From Crocodylus rhombifer (Eukaryota; Chordata; Crocodylia; Crocodylidae): a stretch of 64,000 bases of DNA. Each line of letters starts with the position of its first letter. Positions within the stretch are counted from its first letter, which is position 1. Positions 26,490 through 36,640 of the stretch are shown here, one piece after another. The translations under genes and the position numbers were made by a program. Location: assembly GCA_038503035.1 (NCBI GenBank), contig JAVSML010018922.1, positions 1 to 64,000 of the forward strand, written 5' to 3'. The notes beneath the pieces are model-generated. The model saw nothing but the letters and a program-made list of their open reading frames with translations. It was not told the origin of the DNA and made no database searches.

Positions 26490-26717
26490 CTGGGCCTGGT
26501 CCTTGCGCTTATCCTTGCGGGGGTCCCCGGTGGAGGCCCGCGCCGGCCCGGGAGACAGGGGCCTGCTGCGCCACTCGGCCTCGAGGTCCAGCTGGGCGGC
26601 GGGGAGCGGGGTGTCACACTCGGGGCACAGCTCCCCCTCTGCCGTGCCCGGGAAGGGTGCCTCGCACAGCAGGCAGCGCTTGGACTTGTGGTGGTGCTTG
26701 CGCGGCCGCTCCGCCAT
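26490..26717 (-). CDS. Unrecognised coding exon, 76 codons, zinc-ribbon-like
   Basis: The ATG has an excellent Kozak context (GAGGCCATGG). The exon runs 76 codons to a good donor (GCCCAG|GTAACT) in phase 0. The product starts MAERPRKHHHKSKRCLLC, then has a second CPEC pair 17 residues on: a CxxC...CxxC zinc-ribbon-like pattern. A basic end, KDKRKDQAQ, precedes the donor. A CTGCAG acceptor-like site lies 12 bases before the ATG, and the frame stays open through it. I do not recognise the family. It is upstream of PCYT1A on the same strand and in phase with PCYT1A exon 2. It may be an alternative first exon or a separate small gene. Confidence 0.5.
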
Positions 26718-26759
26718 GGCCTCGGCCACCTGCAGCGAGAGGGGAAGAAAGAGCAGGAG

Positions 26760-27340
26760 GGTGTCGCTGCCCTAATTGAAGGGCGGGGCTTGGGGTCGAG
26801 TCCCCCAGAGGAAGTGGGGCTGTGCCTCTGAGACCCAGCGGCGGGAAAAGGCAGGTCCCCACGTGCAGGCATGTGCCAGGTAGCCCTGCAGCACATGGAG
26901 GGATTCAGGGAAGAAGCAAACCAAGGAGCGAACAAGCCCAAAGTTGCCAGGGGGCTGCAAATTGCCGGGTTCAATCCTGACTGCAGCGCTGTGGCCCAGC
27001 GGCCTGCGCTGCTGCCTACTGTGTGCTGATCACCACGGCCTAGGGGACACGTCTCCGCCGTGCACTCGGTCCAGAAGAGACCGCCAGTTGTCTCGTGCAG
27101 ATCCCGGTGGAGCCAAAGCTCCCCTTTGTGCTAACGCTGTGACCGAGGTGATGCGATTAAAATGGCACTGAGTAGCGGAGGGTTGCACCCTTGTCTGCTT
27201 GCGGAGAGGACTCCCGACAAGCTGCCAGCTTCCAGTGGGAGGATTTTGGCTACACACCAACTTCATGGACATGGGAGATTTTTCCCCAGTTTGCTCCTGC
27301 GGCTGTACGGCTGAGGGCAAGTGAAACTCGCTGGCATCCA
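26760..27340. other. Intergenic, upstream of the 26.5 kb exon
   Basis: No supported feature. The first few hundred bases are GC-rich and could include a promoter for the exon at 26490-26717. Confidence 0.4.
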
Positions 27341-27344
27341 AACC

Positions 27345-27840
27345 CCAACCCTCTGGGCTTGGGCCAGCGTGTAGGATGCCCGCCAGAAGATTTGGAAGTA
27401 TCTGAAGCCCCAGACTGGAAAGTTTGGGGTGCGGGATACTTGCTGGTAGTAGGACCACATGTGGTTCTTGAAGGATTGAAAGGATTTGGAACTGATCTGG
27501 CTGGTTTGACTTGGGACACAAAAAATTTTCCTTAAAACAACAACAAAAACCCACCCACCTTCTGTGCCTAGGAGCATTTGGCTCAGATCAAGTGTCTCAG
27601 CCTCTTGTGGGCTAAGATCAAATGGGGGCATCTGGGCTTGGGCCTGCCGATGGATTTGGGAGTATCTGAAATCCAAGGATGAGAGCCTGGGAGGGAGGAT
27701 GCTCACTGGCCATAGCACCAGACAAGGTAGTTAGAATGACTGAGTTCTGCCTGCTCAATCAACATTGTTTTTGGAATGATTTTGTGCTCAATAGATATGA
27801 GTTGGCTGATTTGACCTGGAACACAAAATATACGAATAAA
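27345..27840 (+). repeat. Two tandem divergent copies of an unnamed repeat with A-rich tails
   Basis: Copies at about 27345-27550 and 27625-27850 share GGGCTTGGGCC, ATTTGG-AGTATCTGAA and CTGG-TGATTTGACCTGG-like sequence, ending in ACACAAAA-type A-rich tails. The tails suggest retroposition. Confidence 0.55.
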
Positions 27841-27869
27841 AAAAAGAAACTGCAGTCTGCCCTAGCTTT

Positions 27870-28310
27870 TTATATCTTTCCAGGCACAATCCAAGGTGCT
27901 GGTTTTGACCTCTATGGCCCTAAATGACCTGGGCCCTACAGAACACCTGCTCCCTTATGCCTCATCATGACTCCTGAGGTCAGCCAAGAGCAACCTTCTG
28001 CAAGCACTGTCAGTTTGCCAAGGCCGCATGGCAAAAACCTGTGGGAAGGTTGTTTGCAGCAGTTGCTCCTCAGCCTTGGGACTCAATCCTTGAGGCTGCC
28101 AGAGCCGGAGCCCGGACATCTTCCAGAAGCACCCTGAACCTTTCTGCTTGGGCAGGCATTTACCAAGCTGGGACATTGTTTAGGTAGGTTGGTTTATATT
28201 TTATGTTAGCACTGTGAGTTGTTGCAAGTTGTATTGTTTTATATTGTTCTCTAGCTGCTCTGAGCCTTTGTTGGGAAGGGTAGCAAGTACACGTCAGAAA
28301 TAAAACAGGA
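27870..28310 (+). mobile_element. LINE-like relic
   Basis: GGCACAATCCAAGGTGCTGG...GCCCTAAATGACCTGGG translates to KVLVLTSMALNDLGP, resembling the ORF2 C-terminal region of L3/CR1-type LINEs. An AATAAAAC poly(A)-like signal is near 28300. Strongly decayed. Confidence 0.4.
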
Positions 28311-28794
28311 TTTCCACTTTTTTAGTCTTTGCCTTAGTAAAAACCAAAAGAATCACATGCTTTTCATTACTATTTAAATTTTTTTTTCTGATGACTTGAA
28401 GAATCAGATCGATACAGGAAGATGGAGTGAAGAATTTAACGTCAGCTTTTTAGTGAGCGTTTTCATTGAATTGACTTTTTTTTTTTTGCCCCGCTCCCAC
28501 CTTCAAGCTCCTTTTCTGAAGTAAGTAAAGCTTTAGGTGTGATCTCAGTGATGCCAAGGCAAAATAATTTCCTAAGTGTGTGGAACATATGACAATGTGA
28601 TGTGCCGATCTGTTAATAACTAAGTATATGGGGTGACAGTCTATTTGGTATTCAGATTCAAACTAGATGAAGCTGAGGTAGGTACTGCTTTGGGATAGCA
28701 CTCAAAGAAGGAAGAAAAATAATTATGGTGTGTGTTATGTCCAGCATTGTAGCATAATATTTCCAGCACTGTAAGGTGGAACAGCATGCACAAG

Positions 28795-29640
28795 TCATAG
28801 GATCACAGACAATAAGGGTTGGAAGGGACCTCAGCAAGCCATCTAGTCCAAACCCCTGCTCAGAACAGGACCAGCCCCAACTACATCATCCCATCCAAGG
28901 TTTTGCCTACCTGGGTCTTAAAACCCTCCAAGGATGGAGACTCCACCACCTCTCTGGGTAACCTGTTCCAGTGCTTCACCACCCCCCTAGTGAGAAAGTT
29001 TTTTCCTAATATTAAACCTCAACTTCCCTTGCTACAACTTGAGCCCATTGCTCCTTGTTCTGTCATCTGTACCACTAAGAACAGTCCAGCTCCATCCTCT
29101 TTGCAACGTCCCTGCAGGGAGTCGAAGGCTGCTATCAAATCCCCTCCTCGTAAGTGCAGTTCCCTCAGCCTGTCCTCAAGTTATGTACTCCAACTCCCAA
29201 GACATTTTCATTGCCCTCCGCTGGAGTCTCTCCAATTTGTCCACATCCTTTCTGTAATGGGGGCCCCAAAACTAGACAGAGGACTCCAGATGTGGCCTCC
29301 CCAGTGCTGAATAGAGGGGAACAATCACCTCCCTCCATTTGCTGGCAGCACTCCTACCAACACAGCCCAGGATGCTGTCAGTCTTCTTGGCAGCAAGGGC
29401 ACACTGCTGGCTCCTGTTCAGCTTCTTGTCCACTGTCCCCCTAGGTCCTTTTCTGCAGATCTGCTGCCCAGCCAGCACCGATGCATAGGACTATTCTCTC
29501 CTAAGTACAGGACTTTGCACTTCTCCTTATTGAACATCATAAGATTTAAGTCCAATCCTCCAATTTGTCAAGGCCTCTCTGAATTCTAGCCCTACCCTCC
29601 AGCATATCTACCACTCCCCTCAGCTTGGTGTTATCCTTTA
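28795..29640 (-). mobile_element. CR1 LINE 3' portion, decayed
   Basis: On the + strand it opens with the reversed CR1 tip (GGGTTGGAAGGGACCTCAGC). It continues with reversed ORF2 C-terminal sequence: TGGAGACTCCACCACCTCTC and the RPHLESS-type region. Several stops break the frame. Confidence 0.85.
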
Positions 29641-29789
29641 GGAGGCAAATGAAGAATAAAGTTTTGGAGTGTCATTGTGACCTGTTGTAACCCTGTCATT
29701 AAATGTAGCAACCATGGCTAATTTAGACTGTGATAATGCTAAAATGTCTTGAAATCCTACTGTGCATACACACACCTTGACACAGAATC

Positions 29790-30205
29790 AAGTGGGGTTG
29801 GAAGGGAGCTGCAGAGGTGTCATCAAGTCAAACTCCCTGCCTGAGACAGAATCAGCCCTATCCAAACCATGCTACACAAAGCCATAATCTAAATTCTTTG
29901 TAAAACTACCACTGACCCTGACACAACAGAAGACATCAAACCCAAACCTGCCCCAGGTAAAGTAGAAGCTATCAACCAACGTCCTGCTCCTTGTTGAGAT
30001 CCCAGGTAAAGACCATGCCTCTGCTACGCAGGAAGGCAACTGCCACCCAGTCCGTACCAATCTGACTGTGGCCCAAAATGTAGCAGTTGGTCTGACCTTG
30101 AGCAGAGGGGCAAGACCCTCTAGCCAAGAACCTCTGGCTTTAAGTCCTAGCAGCATTGGCACAACCCAGTCAAAATTCCCAGCCTTGGCTGCAGCCAACA
30201 TCTAA
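29790..30205 (-). mobile_element. CR1-like 3' UTR element, second copy of the long-UTR subfamily
   Basis: Read on the - strand it matches 15780-16262, for example GGCTGCAGCCAAGGCTGG, GGACTTAAAGC and TTTACCTGGGGCAGGTTTGG. It ends in the CR1 tip. Confidence 0.75.
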
Positions 30206-30358
30206 TGCTTAAACTGCAGGCACAATACTGCAGGTGCTTTACTTGGCAGTGGGGGGAAATTACAGACAAGAGTGAAGTTATCTCTGTCAGCATTTGCAAA
30301 ACCAGGGCCTCCTTTGAAACCAGCTGCCAAAAGCCGGCATAGCAGGCAGTACACAGAG

Positions 30359-30391
30359 GAGGAGGAGGAGGAGGCGGCGGCGGTGGCGGCT
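30359..30391. repeat. (GGA)n/(GGC)n microsatellite
   Basis: A run of GAG/GGA triplets passing into GGC triplets. Confidence 0.8.
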
Positions 30392-30860
30392 GTAATAAAG
30401 TAATCAGTTGTGTGAGCTAATGTCTGACTTAACTGTTGTGAATCATTTTTCTTCCTATAAGTATCAGCTCAACCTAACTGGCTTATTAGTGTAAGCTGGA
30501 TTGATTAGCTTTGTTTTGTTCTTAGGCAGCACTGAAGTCCATGATCTCATGGGATTCAGAAGAAGATAGGGTAGTGGTTTGGAGGATTAGCTGAAGAAGG
30601 GCGTTCTGTGCCTTAGAATTTGATTGGAAACAGTAGTGAAAGAAGCACTCTTGAATATCTAAGACCACTGTAAATGGCAGAGGAGGGCAGGGTGGCACCT
30701 TAGACACTGACTGGTTCAGAGAGGCACACGATTTCATAAGAGACAGCCTATTTTGTCCGAAACTAGAGGGTGGAATGAAGGCAGCCTAGACAACATTGGA
30801 AGAGACAAGCAAACATGGGGAGCAGCAGAGTTGCAAAAAGATAAAATAAATACATTTACA

Positions 30861-30866
30861 TTTATT
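30861..30866 (-). terminator. DYNLT2B: Candidate DYNLT2B poly(A) signal
   Basis: TTTATT on the + strand is AATAAA on the - strand, about 435 bases after the stop codon. Confidence 0.5.
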
Positions 30867-31300
30867 ATAATTGTGCTTCTCATAAATAGTTCAGACATAG
30901 AAACAAGTAGATACTCATAGAAAGGAATTGGCCATTTCAAGACACAAGTTGGATTTGCCTGCAGACACGAACTGTCTAGTGACTGAGCAAGACACTTGGC
31001 TTGTGGGGATGGATAAATCCCTTTTTGCACACAGTACAAAGGGAAGGTTAAAAAGGATGACAGGCTATTAATAGGCCACACAGCAACATTTAGCATGAGG
31101 AGGAGAGAAGAGGAAGCTGTGAACATGTGTGTTCTATGGTGGGTTGGCAAGTGTGCTTTACACAACCGTACGTCTGCTGATTTGAACAACTGAGTACGTG
31201 GCTTGCCTCATTTTTTTCCCCTCCAAAACATATTACAGAAGGAAACCACACTAGGATGCTCTAAAAGAATGTGAGCTCTTCTTTGCAATCTTCACCAGCA

Positions 31301-31348
31301 TCAGTAGTAGAAGCACCCAAATGCAGCCACCACACAGAACAGACTGTC
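31301..31348 (-). CDS. DYNLT2B: DYNLT2B terminal coding exon
   Basis: Acceptor CCCCCCAG, phase 0. A short exon encoding DSLFCVVAAFGCFYY and a stop, identical in pattern to the human C-terminus. Confidence 0.95.
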   Translation of the reverse strand, partial: DSLFCVVAAFGCFYY

Positions 31349-34300
31349 CTGGGGGGAAAAAAACAACCAGACAATGGGGTTTTAAGACAAGTCAGCAGTC
31401 ACAGAGAAGCCCAACTAAAAAGCAGAACAGAAAGTTCCCAAGGCTTTTTGCATGAGAAAGCCCATTTCAAAAAGTATCCACGGCAGATGTATGGGAGTGC
31501 GGAGAGATCAACTTTTCTTCCCATTGCATTAAGAACTTAAGTTCTAATGGAAGATTCAGACACGAGTACGTTAAACAATCCTGAACAATTCTTATAGCAA
31601 CTTCGCATGCCAGGTTTTCACCTGACTTTAGTCAATCCACTAAAATCTCAGACATTATCATCATTAGCTGTGCCCAAGCTACACTGACTTCATATGAACA
31701 GCTGAATTCTGCCTCTGGGTGCATGTTTGAAGGTACTGAGAGTACTGTGTGTACCTCCCACGTCTTACTAATCCTTGGGTGACACAACAAGAGCTCTGCC
31801 AGCAGAGCTGTTGAAGGGTGACACATCCTATTGCTGAGGCAGATCGCTGGCAAAACCTTGTGTGTGGATACAGCTCTGCTGCAGAATCTCCTCCCCCCAT
31901 ATCACAGCCGAGAAAAAGCCCTTGGGAATAGATCAGCGCCCCCACTCTCCTCCTGCAAAAAAGAAAAGGCTTACATTCATGAAGACGTCGTGTGCATAGC
32001 TGTCTGTGTCAGCGTCCCAGAAGCATCGGGCAGCCATGCTAAACAAATAAACCAAGACAAAACCATTAACAAGATAGACTGCGGCATCAAGCGAGATATC
32101 ATAGTGGAGTCCCTGTGAAGACCAATATTCTTTAAACAAGCAGGACGGGAAGTTGCCTTTTGGGCCATCGAGTCCAGTGACTTGCTGTTGTGCGCGATGC
32201 CAACAGATAACCCCCTTCAAAATGTGACCCACCTCCAGTCTGGTTTCTTACCCCTGCTGCCCCCTCAGAGCTGCTGTTCTAGACCTTCACTGTTCTGATT
32301 GTTAGGAACCTGCTTCTAATTTCCAGCCAAAAATTATTCCCAGCCAGTTTCTATCTACTTTTGGCTGAAAGATCCCTCCTCTCTCCCCAATGTGTACCCC
32401 CTTGATATATTTGGAAAAAGCAGTTAGATCCCTTCTCATCCTTCTTTTTTCCAGATTAAACACACCAAGCACTTTTAGTTTCCACCTATAGGATAGGCTC
32501 TTCTACTGGAAATACTTTGACTGAGGGTGGTTTGACTGGAACAGACTACCTAGAGAAACTGTGGAATCTCCATCCTTGGACGTTTTCAAGAGCAGATTAG
32601 ACAGACACTTGGCTGGGATGGGTTAGTCAGGAATAATGCTGCTGTGAGCAGGTGGCTGGACTAGATGACCCAATGAGGTTCCTTCCAGCCCTACTTTCCT
32701 ATGATCCCAGAAAGACATGTGTCCTTACAGCTGCAAGGCACTGAGGGCTCACTGGCATCCTGTGACTAACACATACACCCACCTCCCTCTTCTCAGTCAT
32801 TTACAACTGCTGAGCTTCCAGTTTATACCAGTGATACACAGATATGCTGCTGCACAGAGACGCAGCACATACAGATTACCTGGTTCTTGGGCTGTTCCAG
32901 CCAGTTTTCTTAGCTCAGCATCAGAGCCAGAACCTTACTATGACATCAGGTAGAAACTTTCCTCTGATTGCAGACACCTGTGGCTAGCTTGGCAGATGCT
33001 CATCATCCACAGCTGGGACTGGGACTAAAAAGGCAGTACAGTATATTGGGTGCAGGGCTCTTTAGGCACTTTAATCAGCTAAATAGGAGCCGAAAACTTT
33101 TAAATATTTAACGCTTAATATAATTCTTTCCCAGCTGCTTAACAAGAAATTATATTGGGCTTTACATTTCTAACTCCAGCACAGAGAACAGTTAGAAGCA
33201 ATTCCTGAGGAGAACAGCCAAAGCAAAAACACTTGTAATGTGCAACACTTACTTCACCCCTTCACCTCTTTGCTCTCCAATCACAACCTGCACCACCATT
33301 TTGTACCTGTCAAACCCCTTCTCTGAAAAAGAAAAGTAAAGATTACAAAGAAATAAAATTCAAAATTTAAAAGAGGCTGAGAATTCTACTACAGAGGTTG
33401 CAAAGGCAGAATTATTTATTTTGTAGCTAGAAAGCTTTAGCATCTTATGGGTGGTAAGAGGAATGCAACTGATGAAGCATAAAGTTGCCTACCAGTCTTA
33501 TTTTCATAAATGCTAATCACCCATTCACTTTAACAGGACATTGAAGCAATTAATGTTTAGTGCCTTAACAGGACATTGAAGTGACTAGTGCCTCCCACAA
33601 AACAAATCAAAGAGGAAAGTTCCCAAACAGCCACAATAAATGTAAACATTCCACTTTTATATCTTTCAAGGATTTAAAGATGCCCACAAGAGCCATTAAA
33701 ACAAGCATCTCTGTGGAAAGGAGGCTGTTACATGAAATGAATCCAAAGGGATTCAGGCAATTTCACTGATTTTAAAATTAGTCTAATCCACAGGATGTTT
33801 CCTCCTGTTTCTGGCGCACAGAATGCCTTGAAGATTCCCACTGTAGTATTAAAGACCTCTCAGAAGCAGGTGTAGGTCTGAGCGATGTGCTTGCAAAAGC
33901 ACCTGGGTCTCTTTTAAAAGAAGAGCAACGATGCACCCTCAGATCATGGGTAATCTCCACTTTGGACAAGGAAACTTGCCAGGAACCCAAAGGCCAGAAC
34001 AAATTTGCCTTAAATAGAACAAAAAAAGATTGCCTCTGTCTTTCACTCAGGCAGGGTCCCATGAAAGCTTCAGCAGGCTATAGTTCATTTTTGTCTCCCA
34101 CTTCAGGGAACGGGGGTCCTGTGAGCTGGACTGGGCTTCTTCCTCTGCAGGGCATTATATTTATATATTTAGATATAAATAGAGATTCTAGAGAGAGAGA
34201 GAGGTAGATTTTAAAGCCTTGCACTCACGTCCTGGATGTTTAGATTGCATGCGTTTTGCACTCACAGGCACACATGCACGCACTCACCCCCTTAATATGG

Positions 34301-36287
34301 ATCTCTTGAGTAGGGAGTTAATAAACTGTGGTCAATGCAGGTACTTGCAATGTTTCAGTTGTTCCCGCCACTGCAGCCAGCAGAGGGAGCACAACCTCAT
34401 TCCCTGATGAATGCAAAGATCACTGATAATGATCATGAAATTATCACTGATCAGCGATAATGCTGAATCCCCTACCAGGACTTTGGAAATGTTTTAATGG
34501 GTCCTCAAATAATTACAAGTTACAACTACAGTATGTCCTCATGCTGTAGCATGGGCTCAGTGTGGCAGTCTCACAGCCCATGCCTGCAATTTACACTCCT
34601 CCTCATATCCTACACTCTTTCCAATCCTCTTTCGGGCCTGCACCCACTGGGTCCCGTTCTGATCCCCTATTACAATAGGGTTTACATGACAGCAAACCAG
34701 AAGCAATTTTACTGAGGGTAGGAGGAGCATGATCTGTCCCTTGTCTCTTTCCACACCCTCTCATTCCCCTCTCTCATGGGAATCCGGTCTGCATAACCAC
34801 ATTTGTCTGTCTCAACTTGATTTTAAGTTGCTCCTTGCAGGGGGCAACTCCACCGAACACCCTGCCCATGGATGGGAATTTATTGAGCAATGCTAGGTTA
34901 TGGGCAGTGAGTGATCAATGCAGAGGTTTAGGGAAAGAGGGAGTCAATACCTGTCAGAGGCAGAGGGCCAGCTCAGTAAGGAGAGAAGCTTATCCCTATC
35001 AATCCTCATTACCTTTCAGCCTGTCTTTAATTGTCTCAGATAATTGCTTTGTGAGCTGCGGTGTCTCCTCCGGGTTGTACTGCACATTGGCTAGCTCCTC
35101 CTTCAGTATAGCATGGATGCACTCTTTTACTGCCGAAGACCTGAATCTGGAGGTGGACAAAGGCCAACAAAGTTCACACCTGGCCTCGACAAAAGCACCG
35201 CCACATAAGAGGAAACAAAGTTTCCACTTCTGTCAGGTGCCAGCATGGAATTGCGAGGGAAGCCGGATGCCCAGCCTCGCCATGCAGCCCCTGGCAGTCG
35301 GGGTTGTACGGAAACCAGGCCTAGCTGTGAGATCGCGCCTGTCTCCCCTGTGCTTGGAGGTCACTTGTACACCCCTTCCCTTCCCTGTACGCTGCAGGGG
35401 GGTGTCCCCCCTTTCCCTTTGGCCCCCCACAAGGTGCTCTGTGCGCCAGCATTTCTCAATTTGTGGGTCATGCCCAAAACCGGGTCGCAAGAATATTCAA
35501 AAGGGTCGCGAGGGACTTCCAGGAAAGCACAGGGTGTCCTCCTGCCAGTAGCCTGGCCTGCAAGGGGCCGCTTGGGCCCATACATGTGGAGCCAGGCAGG
35601 GTCGTGGGAGCAGGTAAGTGTCTGGGGAGTGAGGGGGGGGGGGGTGCAGGGCTTTTCCTGGAAGTCCCTCGCCACCCTTTCGAATATTCCGCCTGGGGGA
35701 AAGTGGCTCAGTCAGGGCAGGGGAGGAAGGTGCTCCACCTCACAGATTACCCCTCCCTACCCCAGGGGCACTTCCCCCCAACCCTGCCGTGTCACTCTGC
35801 CCAATGGGCCCCTCCTCCTCCCCAAATCCCATCCCCATCAGTTCCCCCCTACCCTAGGGGCCCTTCCCCCCACAAGCTCACCCTCTAGGGGCCCCTCCCC
35901 CCATGAGCTCAACCCAGGGGCCCCTCCTCCTCCAGCCCAAACTCCAAGGGGCCCCTCCCCTCAGTGCACCCCCCCCAGCGGCCCCTCCCCCCATGAGCTC
36001 ACCCTCTAGGGGCCCCTCCCCCTCCAGCCCACTCCCCCCACGGGCCCTCCCCCCCCATCCCCTCCCCCCCCAGTCCAAACCCCGAGGGACCCCTCTCCCC
36101 AGCGCACCCCCAACTCCAGGTGCCCCAACGACCCCTCTCCCATGAGCTCACCCTCTAGGGGCCCCTCCCCCCCCAGCCCATTCCCTGCGGGGCTCCTCCC
36201 CCGCAGCCCGGGCGCTCACTTGCGCTGGCCGGCGGGCCGCAGGCTGTACGTGTTCTCGGCCGCGGACTCCAGCCCCAGCTCCCCCAT
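31301..36287 (-). CDS. DYNLT2B: DYNLT2B (TCTEX1D2), dynein-2 Tctex-type light chain, complete
   Basis: The protein is a light chain of cytoplasmic dynein-2, the motor for retrograde intraflagellar transport in cilia; loss in humans causes short-rib thoracic dysplasia. Five exons (36220-36287, 35013-35146, 33253-33322, 31975-32038, 31301-31348) join with consistent phases to 384 bases, 127 residues plus stop. Family sequence seen: NTYSLRP, SSAVKECIHAILKEELANV, ETPQLTKQLSETIKDRLK, GFDRYKMVVQVVIGEQRGEG, ARCFWDADTDSYAHDVFMN and the terminal SLFCVVAAFGCFYY. The human protein is 142 residues, so this one has a shorter N-terminus. The start is the only ATG in exon 1 in frame and lies in a CpG island with an X-box. 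Confidence 0.97.
31975..32038 (-). CDS. DYNLT2B: DYNLT2B exon 4
   Basis: Acceptor TGTTTAG, donor GTAAGC; phase 2 to 0. It encodes MAARCFWDADTDSYAHDVFM. Confidence 0.96.
32180..32500 (-). mobile_element. CR1 fragment, 3' region reversed
   Basis: On the + strand it reads as reversed CR1 ORF2 C-terminal/3' sequence, for example AGTTAGATCCCTTCTCATCC and TTTTCCAGATTAAACACACC. It lies head to head with the next CR1 piece, in the DYNLT2B intron between exons 3 and 4. Confidence 0.6.
32515..32706 (+). mobile_element. CR1 3' end
   Basis: GAATCTCCATCCTTGGACGT, then GGCTGGACTAGATGACC and the tip CCTTCCAGCCCTACTTTCCT. This is the standard end of CR1 ORF2 and its 3' UTR. Confidence 0.85.
33253..33322 (-). 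CDS. DYNLT2B: DYNLT2B exon 3
   Basis: Acceptor TTTTTCAG, donor GTAAGT; phase 1 to 2. It encodes KGFDRYKMVVQVVIGEQRGE. Confidence 0.96.
34183..34204. repeat. (GA)n microsatellite
   Basis: A short run of GA units, ending GAGAGAGAGAGAGG. Confidence 0.75.
35013..35146 (-). CDS. DYNLT2B: DYNLT2B exon 2
   Basis: Acceptor CCTCCAG, donor GTAATG; phase 2 to 1. It encodes FRSSAVKECIHAILKEELAN and ETPQLTKQLSETIKDRLK. Confidence 0.96.
35440..35705. mobile_element. Palindromic non-autonomous DNA transposon (hAT-like MITE), damaged
   Basis: The left arm, with GTGGGTCATGCCCAAAACC and AAGGGTCGCGAGGGACTTCC, is mirrored by a right arm at about 35645-35700 containing GGAAGTCCCTCGCCACCCTT. The outer right end is missing. 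It lies in DYNLT2B intron 1. Confidence 0.6.
35800..36200. repeat. C-rich tandem array, unit like CATGAGCTCACCCTCTAGGGGCCCCTCCCC
   Basis: Several irregular copies of a 30-45 base unit built from GGGGCCCCTCCCC and ATGAGCTCA. It abuts the DYNLT2B first exon on the intron side. Confidence 0.8.
36220..36287 (-). CDS. DYNLT2B: DYNLT2B exon 1
   Basis: ATG at 36287; 22 codons and two bases before GTGAGC. It encodes MGELGLESAAENTYSLRPAG, shorter than the human first exon. Confidence 0.9.
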
Positions 36288-36306
36288 GGCCCCGGGCCCT
36301 CACACC

Positions 36307-36320
36307 GTTGCCACGGCAAC
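36307..36320. promoter_or_regulatory. DYNLT2B: RFX X-box
   Basis: GTTGCCACGGCAAC is a perfect palindrome with a two-base centre and matches the X-box consensus bound by RFX factors. It ends 20 bases upstream of the DYNLT2B start codon. RFX factors drive ciliary genes, which fits a dynein-2 subunit. Confidence 0.85.
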
Positions 36321-36640
36321 ACGACCCATTTCCCCCTTGCCCAGCCTCAGCTCACTTCCGCTTCCGGGTTCCCCGTTTCCTCCGTCACGTGACGAGAGCG
36401 CAGCCCCGCTGGCCCTCCCCCCCCGCCTCGGGGGAGCGCATGCGCGGTGCTGCCCACGTGCGGGGCACGAGAGGGGCCTGGCTGCGCACGGCGGCGGCCC
36501 CTGGCGGCGGGCGGGGGCGCTGCGGCTGGATTGGGCACGTGCCCGGGCTCCACGTGCCTCTGCAGACCCCCAGCCCTCGCCTGCCTGCCCGGGGTGCAGC
36601 CACGCCGGCTTGCCCGCCCCTGGTTGGCGCCGGCCTCCAC

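Noticed and set aside
34817..35551. 244-residue + strand frame over DYNLT2B exon 2
   Set aside because: It is antisense to a certain exon and shows no protein features.
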